Shown here: in pieces, positions 59,081 to 64,000 of the stretch
How the letters are laid out: every line of letters starts with the position of its first letter
Position numbering within the stretch: the stretch's first letter is position 1
Origin: Fen-183 sp036504335
Lineage (GTDB): Bacteria > Acidobacteriota > Thermoanaerobaculia > UBA5066
NCBI GenBank assembly: GCA_036504335.1
Contig: DASXVJ010000018.1
Coordinates: 175,016-239,015, forward strand
Reading direction: 5' to 3'
DNA length: 64,000 nt
Translations under genes and position numbers: made by a program
The notes under the pieces: model-generated
The model's database searches: none
The model's input: the letters and a program-made list of their open reading frames with translations, nothing else
What the model was told of the DNA's origin: nothing

Positions 59081-61267
59081 GTGCGCCGCCTCATTCCCGC
59101 CGGTCTTGCCGTCTCGCTCTTCGCGGCGGGCTGCGGCGCGACGGGGCCGATGCCCACGCTGGAGGACTACTCCCGCGGCGCCGCGGGAACGGTCCGGGGG
59201 ATCGGTGAATATTTCTTCGAAGGTGGAGAGGGCTCGCGCCCCGCGCCGGAAAGCCTCGGGAACGGCGAGGGCGCGGGCCCGCTGGCCGAGCTCTCGCGGC
59301 GGTGGCGTCGCGCCTGCGCCAGTCGTTGTGCTGCGGGATTCCGGATCGTCGACCTTCAGAGGAAATCCTCTTCGGAGATCAACCTCCGCCTCGAAGTCCG
59401 CCTCGAGGGCCGGAGGGATCCCGAACGCGTCGCGGCGCTCGCGCTCTTCGACCTCGATTTCTCGAAGGGGACCGCTGCGGGGACATGGACGCTCCGGGCG
59501 TCCCGGCCCGTGGGAGGCCCCGCGAGCGTCCAGCAGAGCCTGCCGCACCTCTTCGAGGAGGCCGCCGAGCGAGGCCTCGGCGTTACGCACGAAGCGCTCG
59601 ACCCGGTGGAAGCCACGAACCTCTGCCTGCCCGCGACGCACCACCACCCCGGCATCCTCCTCGTCGACGTCGATGGCGACGGGGCCGTCGACGTGGTCGT
59701 GCCCGGAAAGCGCCCGCGCCTCTTCCTCAACGACGGGACCGGCCACTTCCGCGACGCGACCGCCGGTTCGGGCCTCGACCTCCTCCCGGACATGGAAGGT
59801 TCGGGCGGCGTGGCGGCTGACGTGGATGGCGACGGCCTGCCCGACCTGTTCCTCACGAACCACGTCTCGCCCTGCCGCATGCTGAAGAATCTCGGGCACG
59901 GAAAGTTCCGGGACGTCACGGGCGCGTGGGGTCTGGCGGGCCTGTCGGCGCCGTACACGTCCGCGGTCTTCTTCGACGCGGACCGCGACGGCCGCCTGGA
60001 TCTCTTCGTCGCGTGTTACGGCGACGCGCGGACGACGGGGCCCTCGTACCGGGGACTCAACGGAGTCGGCGACCGTTTCTTCCGGAACGTGGACCGGGAC
60101 GGCCACCCCTTCTTCGTGGACGAGACGGCCGCCTCCGGCCTCGGCGACACGGGCTGGGGGTTCGCCGCGTCCGCCTGCGACGTGGACGACGACGGGGACG
60201 ACGACCTCTACGTGGCGAACGACTTCGGGGTCAACTCGTTCTTCGAGAACCGTTCGACGCCGGGCCACCCGCGCTTCGTGAACGTCGCGAAGGAGAGCGG
60301 AGTCGAGGACGAGGGCTACGGGATGGGCTGCACGTGGGGCGACTTCGACGGCGACGGACGGTGGGACCTGCACGTCGCGGATTACTGGACGCCCTATCAG
60401 TGGATCCTCCGCGACGCGCGTTGGCCCATGCCCGCGATGCCGGGCGCGTTCCTCGCGCGGCCGTGGATGGCGAAGATCATGACGCGCCGGACGCGCGGCG
60501 ACGGGCTCTTCCGCAACCTCGGCGGGATGAAGTTCGAGAGGGTGTCCGAGCGCGCGGGCGTCGCCGACGGAGGCTGGGCGTGGGGGACGGAGTTCGTCGA
60601 CCTCGACGGCAAGGGCCGCGAGGACCTCCTCGTCGTGAACGGGATGTTCCGCGCGACGACCGGCAAGGACGACGAAATCGGGTTCTGGAACGCGATGGGC
60701 AAGGAGGGCGTGAACTTCCACGACGGCGTCTGGGGCGGGATCGACTTCGGTGCGAACGGCATGGCGTCGCACACGCCGAAGAAGCTGTTCTGGAACCGCG
60801 GCGACGGCACGTTCGAGGAGCGGTCGTTCGTCGAGGGATTCGACACGCGCGAGGACACGCGCGGCCTCGCCTACGCGGACCTCGACGGCGACGGCGCGCC
60901 CGAGGTCGTCGTCGCGAGCTTCCGGGGGCCCCTGCTCGTGTACGCGAACCGCTGGGGCGCCCTCGGCGGCGGGCGCGTCGTCCTGCGCCTCTCCACGCCG
61001 TCCGGGTTCAACCGCGACGCACTCGGGACGGTCGTGCGTCTCTACGCCGGCGGCAGGGTCCAGCTGCGCGAAGTCCGCGCGGGCTCGTCGCTCATGTCGC
61101 AGTCGTCGCACGACCTCCTCTTCGGCCTCGGGAAGAACGAAAAGGCCGACCGCATCGAGATCCGCTGGCCGGACGGCCGCCGCGACACGCTGGTGGACGT
61201 GCCCGCGGGCTCGAGGGTGACGCTCGTCGAGGGGAGAGAAGAGAGGAGAGATCTGCTTAGAAAGTGA
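59081..61267 (+). CDS. secreted FG-GAP/VCBS protein with UnbV domain (CRTAC-type), lipoprotein
   Basis: 728 residues. The N-terminus MRRLIPAGLAVSLFAAGC with lipobox FAAGC points to an outer lipoprotein. Calcium-type FG-GAP/VCBS loops repeat from about 195 on (DVDGDGAVDV, DVDGDGLPDL, DADRDGRLDLF, DVDDDGDDDLY, DFDGDGRWDLH, DLDGDGAPEV). The C-terminal 90 residues are the ASPIC/UnbV domain (GGRVVLRLSTPSGFNRDALGTVVRLYAGG to RIEIRWPDGRRDTLVDVPAGS). Such proteins are abundant in Acidobacteriota and have no settled function. The GTG start lies six bases after TAAGAT, hinting at leaderless translation. Dispersed-motif copies sit in the N-terminal part (59207-59231, 59350-59368, 59456-59474) and across the stop codon (61246-61267). 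Confidence 0.85.
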   Translation: MRRLIPAGLAVSLFAAGCGATGPMPTLEDYSRGAAGTVRGIGEYFFEGGEGSRPAPESLGNGEGAGPLAELSRRWRRACASRCAAGFRIVDLQRKSSSEINLRLEVRLEGRRDPERVAALALFDLDFSKGTAAGTWTLRASRPVGGPASVQQSLPHLFEEAAERGLGVTHEALDPVEATNLCLPATHHHPGILLVDVDGDGAVDVVVPGKRPRLFLNDGTGHFRDATAGSGLDLLPDMEGSGGVAADVDGDGLPDLFLTNHVSPCRMLKNLGHGKFRDVTGAWGLAGLSAPYTSAVFFDADRDGRLDLFVACYGDARTTGPSYRGLNGVGDRFFRNVDRDGHPFFVDETAASGLGDTGWGFAASACDVDDDGDDDLYVANDFGVNSFFENRSTPGHPRFVNVAKESGVEDEGYGMGCTWGDFDGDGRWDLHVADYWTPYQWILRDARWPMPAMPGAFLARPWMAKIMTRRTRGDGLFRNLGGMKFERVSERAGVADGGWAWGTEFVDLDGKGREDLLVVNGMFRATTGKDDEIGFWNAMGKEGVNFHDGVWGGIDFGANGMASHTPKKLFWNRGDGTFEERSFVEGFDTREDTRGLAYADLDGDGAPEVVVASFRGPLLVYANRWGALGGGRVVLRLSTPSGFNRDALGTVVRLYAGGRVQLREVRAGSSLMSQSSHDLLFGLGKNEKADRIEIRWPDGRRDTLVDVPAGSRVTLVEGREERRDLLRK
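59207..59231 (+). repeat. dispersed motif copy in CRTAC-type gene
   Basis: ATATTTCTTCGAAGGTGGAG here is read Y-F-F-E-G-G-E. It shares 17 identical bases with 222-238, where the frame gives I-S-S-K-V-D. Confidence 0.6.
61246..61267 (+). repeat. dispersed motif copy over a stop codon
   Basis: GAGATCTGCTTAGAAAGTGA lies after a 20-base pure purine tract and supplies the last codons (D-L-L-R-K) and TGA of the CRTAC-type gene. The variant CTGCTTAGAA matches 38859-38876 in its CTGCTT core. Confidence 0.5.
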
Positions 61268-61317
61268 ATAGGGCTTTCGGCAGGGCGGCGCACCCGAGCC
61301 ACGCCGCTGCGGGGCCC

Positions 61318-61336
61318 GCGCGGGCTTCGCCCGCGC
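61318..61336 (+). terminator. GC-rich hairpin between the two CRTAC-type genes
   Basis: GCGCGGGC-TTC-GCCCGCGC is a perfect 8-base stem located 51 bases after one gene and 21 before the next. There is no T-run, so it may be a Rho-dependent or attenuating structure instead of a classical terminator. Confidence 0.35.
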
Positions 61337-61356
61337 TCCGGCCATAATCACCTTCG

Positions 61357-64000
61357 ATGAAGGACCTCCTCGAACGCCGCACGGCGCTGGGCGCGCTGCT
61401 CGTGTGCAGCGCCCTGACCGCCGGTTCTCTTTCATTTGCAGAAAATCCCCCTCTTCCTCTTCGGTTCTCCCCCGAGCAGGCGTCGAAGATCCTGGCGCTG
61501 CGGAACGTCGGGCTCGCGCAGCTCGAGGAGGACAAGGCGAAGGACGCGCGGGCGACGTTCGCGAAGCTCGCGGAGCTCGTGCCGGGTGAGGCGCTGCCGC
61601 TCGCGGACGGCGCGGTCGCCGCGTTGCGCCAGAAGGATCTCGCGGGGGCCGAGGCGCTCCTTGCGAAGGCGGGAGACCGCGCGGACGTGTGGGCGATCCG
61701 GGCCGCCCTCGAGAACGAACGGAATCGTCCCGCCGACATGCGCTCCGCCCTCGAGAAGGCCGCCACCCTCGATCCGCGCGACCTCGAGTCCCGCTGGCGT
61801 TACGCCCGCAGCGTGGACTCGGATCCGGCGGCCGCCGACGCGGAGAAGCTGAAGCGGCGCGCGTTCCTCTCCGAGATCGCGCGGCGGTCCCCGGCGAACC
61901 TGCCGGCGCGGCTGAAGCTCCTCCTGTTCGAGGTCGAGGCCGGCGACGCCGCCGTCGCGAAGAAGACGCTCGGCGAGCTCGAGCCTCTCGTCTCGGACGG
62001 CGACGCGCGCGCCCGCCAGTTCCTCACCGAGGCGAAGGACGCCCTGGGCAAGGGCGACCTCAAGACCGCCGCCGTCAAGGTCCGCGTCCTCGAGAACGTC
62101 CAGCGCGTGACGCCGCGCTACCAGCAGTCGCTCGGAGAGGTCTTCACGCAGGTGCTCGGGCTGCCCGTCGAGAAATTTTCTTTGAAGGTGGAAGAGGGGC
62201 TGCGGGCGGGTGCGGGCGGAGCGATTCCGGTGGCATTCCGGGCACCTGTTGCGTCCGAAGAGAACCTCGAGAGATTGCTTAGAAAGGTGGACCTCCGGAA
62301 CTCCGGCTCCGGCGAGCCATATACGGTGCCTCCTCCTTTTTCACAGGTCGTGTTCTTCGACTACGACCTCGACGGGGATCTCGACGTCTACCTTCTCGGC
62401 GGGAGCAAGCCCGACCAGCTCCTGCGCAACAACCTCGACGGTACCTGGACCGACGTGACCGCGAAGACGGGCGACGCCGCATTCCAGTCGAAGAAGGCGG
62501 TCGCATCCGACGTCGACCGCGACGGCGACCTCGACCTCGTGGCGATCGACGCGAAGGGCGACCTCGTCCTCCGCGTGAACCTTCGGCAGGGCGTCTTCCG
62601 GACGGTCCCGCTCCACGTCTCGGGCGCGACGGACCTCGCGGTCGAGGACGTGAACGGGGACGGGATTCCGGACATCGTCGTCGCGACCGCGAAGGGGTTG
62701 CGGCTGCTTCTGGGAAAGGGAGACGGGAGCTTCTTAGAAGGCGCGGACAACGGCCTCGGCGGGGGCGCGGCCCCGGCCGCGGTGAGGGCGGTGGTGCTGG
62801 GCGACTTCGACAACGACGGATTCCCCGACGTGATCTCCGCCTCTTCGGACGGCTTGCATGCGTGGCGCAATCAGGGCGGGGGGAAGTTCACGGAATGGCC
62901 TCTCTTCTCTTCACCTTCAAAGAAATCTTCTTCTCTTTCTCTTTCTCTTCCGAACATCGACAGCCTTCTCGCCTACGACGTGGACAGGGACGGCGACCTC
63001 GACCTCCTCGTTTCGGCGGGAGGCAAGGCGTCCGTCCTCGTCAACGACGGCGGCAACGCGAACGGCTGGCTCACCGTGGTCCTCGAAGGCCTCGCAACCG
63101 GCTCGGGAAAGGTGAACCGCGGCGGCGTCGGGAGCCTCGTCGAGGTCAAGGCGGGGAATCTCGTGGTGACCCGCACGGCGGGCCTGTGGCCGGTGCACGT
63201 CGGCCTCGGCGCGCGCACGAAGGCCGACGTGGTCCGGGCGACGTGGACGAACGGCGTCCCGCAGAATCTCTTCGACCAGAAGGCGAAGACCGTCGTGAAG
63301 GAAGTCCAGCAGCTCAAGGGCTCTTGTCCGTTCGTGTACGCGCACAACGGCCAGACGGGCGTCTGGAGCTTCGTCTCCGACGCGCTCGGCCGCGCGCCCA
63401 TCGGCCTCCTCTACGACGGCGTTCACCTCGCGGGCGCCGACGCCCGCGAGTGGCTGCTCGTGCCCGAGGGCATGCTCGCGCCGACGCCGGACGGGAAGCT
63501 CCTGCTCGACTACACGGAAGAGCTCTGGGAGGCGGCGTACCTCGACGAGGTTTCGCTCATGGCGGTCGACCACCCCTCCGGAACGTCCGTGGTCCCGAAC
63601 GAACGGATGATCCCCGGCGCGACCGAGAAAAGGCTGTTCACGGTGGTGGCGCCTCGCCCGGTGCGCGCCGCGTGGTCGGACGCGTCCGGCCGTGCGGAGG
63701 ACGTGACGGACCGCCTCGCGCACGCGGACAAGGTCTACGTGGACCCGGGTCCCGAAACTGCTTACCAGGGCGTGAGAAGAGAGCACGCGCTCGTCCTCGA
63801 CGTCGGCCCGGTCGCGAAGGGAAGCCGCGTCGTCCTCTTCCTGAACGGCTGGATCTTCTACACGGACACGTCGATCAACGTCTCCCTCTCGCAGCGGAAG
63901 GACATCGTCCACTTCCCGCCGCTCCTCGAGGTGCCCGACGGCAAGGGCGGCTGGAAGGTCGCGATGGAGTCGTTCGGATTCCCGGCCGGGAAGACGAAGA
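61357..64000 (+). CDS. TPR plus FG-GAP/VCBS secreted protein (3' partial)
   Basis: At least 881 residues; the frame has no stop before the window ends. MKDLLERRTALGALLVCSALTAGSLSFAEN is a signal peptide. A TPR-like helical region (about 45-270) precedes FG-GAP loops (DYDLDGDLDVYL, DVDRDGDLDLVAI, DVNGDGIPDIVV, DFDNDGFPDVISA, DVDRDGDLDLLV). A UnbV-like stretch follows (VNRGGVGSLVEVKAGNLVVTRTAG to VRATWTNGVPQNLFDQ), then a long unnamed C-terminal region. It is a tandem relative of the preceding gene. The ATG lies eight bases after CATAAT with no Shine-Dalgarno sequence, so a leaderless message is possible. It contains several dispersed-motif copies (61430-61450, 62171-62198, 62269-62292, 62728-62746, 62907-62930). 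Confidence 0.8.
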   Translation, partial: MKDLLERRTALGALLVCSALTAGSLSFAENPPLPLRFSPEQASKILALRNVGLAQLEEDKAKDARATFAKLAELVPGEALPLADGAVAALRQKDLAGAEALLAKAGDRADVWAIRAALENERNRPADMRSALEKAATLDPRDLESRWRYARSVDSDPAAADAEKLKRRAFLSEIARRSPANLPARLKLLLFEVEAGDAAVAKKTLGELEPLVSDGDARARQFLTEAKDALGKGDLKTAAVKVRVLENVQRVTPRYQQSLGEVFTQVLGLPVEKFSLKVEEGLRAGAGGAIPVAFRAPVASEENLERLLRKVDLRNSGSGEPYTVPPPFSQVVFFDYDLDGDLDVYLLGGSKPDQLLRNNLDGTWTDVTAKTGDAAFQSKKAVASDVDRDGDLDLVAIDAKGDLVLRVNLRQGVFRTVPLHVSGATDLAVEDVNGDGIPDIVVATAKGLRLLLGKGDGSFLEGADNGLGGGAAPAAVRAVVLGDFDNDGFPDVISASSDGLHAWRNQGGGKFTEWPLFSSPSKKSSSLSLSLPNIDSLLAYDVDRDGDLDLLVSAGGKASVLVNDGGNANGWLTVVLEGLATGSGKVNRGGVGSLVEVKAGNLVVTRTAGLWPVHVGLGARTKADVVRATWTNGVPQNLFDQKAKTVVKEVQQLKGSCPFVYAHNGQTGVWSFVSDALGRAPIGLLYDGVHLAGADAREWLLVPEGMLAPTPDGKLLLDYTEELWEAAYLDEVSLMAVDHPSGTSVVPNERMIPGATEKRLFTVVAPRPVRAAWSDASGRAEDVTDRLAHADKVYVDPGPETAYQGVRREHALVLDVGPVAKGSRVVLFLNGWIFYTDTSINVSLSQRKDIVHFPPLLEVPDGKGGWKVAMESFGFPAGKTK
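62171..62198 (+). repeat. dispersed motif copy in the second CRTAC-type gene
   Basis: AATTTTCTTTGAAGGTGGAA with GAGG after it is translated K-F-S-L-K-V-E-E. A neighbour, AGATTGCTTAGAAAGGTGGA at 62273-62292, is read R-L-L-R-K-V-D. Confidence 0.55.
62907..62930 (-). repeat. dispersed motif copy, exact 21-base match to rlmD copy
   Basis: The minus strand reads GAAGATTTCTTTGAAGGTGA followed by AGAG, preceded on that strand by an (AGA)-rich tract. Twenty-one bases match 2669-2689 exactly. On the coding strand it gives the odd low-complexity peptide SSPSKKSSSLSLSL. Confidence 0.65.

Noticed and set aside
1..64000. CRISPR arrays, insertion sequences, prophage genes, rRNA genes
   Set aside because: No regular repeat-spacer pattern, transposase, integrase, phage structural gene or rRNA segment was found on either strand.

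Overview
The window is one strand-mixed, gene-dense, very G+C-rich bacterial chromosome segment with strong G/C third-position bias. Genes are packed with 4-nt start/stop overlaps (ATGA, GTGA, TTGA). The mix of housekeeping genes, many secreted proteins, CRTAC-type FG-GAP/UnbV proteins, CHRD proteins, a beta-propeller histidine kinase and HAE1-type RND pumps suggests Acidobacteriota, possibly a Thermoanaerobaculia-like lineage. This placement is inference; no rRNA is present to confirm it.

Layout. (1) 1-9530: a plus-strand run that starts with the 3' part of a valyl-tRNA synthetase fused in frame to a biotin protein ligase. It continues with a conserved unknown gene, an RlmD-type methyltransferase, comEC, miaA, hfq, a TPR lipoprotein, a Crp/Fnr regulator, pgsA and a glutaredoxin-like protein. 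(2) 9540-13225: a two-component pair (Reg_prop propeller kinase and NarL-type regulator). (3) 13304-16046: a secreted protein, an MDR oxidoreductase and two small proteins in a less G+C-rich patch. (4) 16181-25073: an MdtABC-like efflux operon (one adaptor, two RND permeases) followed by a serine hydrolase. (5) 25081-28993 (minus): small proteins and the pntAA-pntAB-pntB transhydrogenase operon. (6) 29098-32350: an erythromycin-esterase-like protein, a lipase with a small helical partner, MgtC and a small membrane protein. (7) 32431-37567: two divergent secreted proteins, a CHRD protein and a 1113-residue PKD-like protein. (8) 37595-42590: tRNA-Gly(CCC), a MerR/TPR protein, Ku, a large secreted protein and a universal stress protein. 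(9) 42671-48446: an ABC ATPase remnant, a P-type ATPase, feoAB with a palindromic operator-like region, an ankyrin protein and a small Cys-rich protein. (10) 48508-53358: a phosphotransferase/acyl-CoA dehydrogenase pair (an ACAD11-like pathway split in two), a nitronate-monooxygenase-like flavoprotein and an OYE-family reductase. (11) 53364-59019 (minus): a complete TolC-adaptor-RND efflux operon. (12) 59081-64000: two tandem VCBS/UnbV secreted proteins, the second cut by the window end.

The most unusual observations are the ValS-biotin ligase fusion and a short dispersed DNA motif, a purine-rich tract around TTTCTTNGAAGGTGGA. About 19 exact or degenerate copies occur on both strands, mostly inside genes and read in all three frames, and they cluster at 0.2-3.1 kb and 59.2-62.9 kb. 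Also of note are a lipase whose helical domain is encoded as a separate gene, an ABC ATPase truncated just after Walker A, a Fur-box-like 7-1-7 palindrome on the feoA start, and several start codons placed 6-10 nt after -10-like hexamers with no Shine-Dalgarno sequence (likely leaderless). No CRISPR array, insertion sequence, prophage or rRNA was seen.
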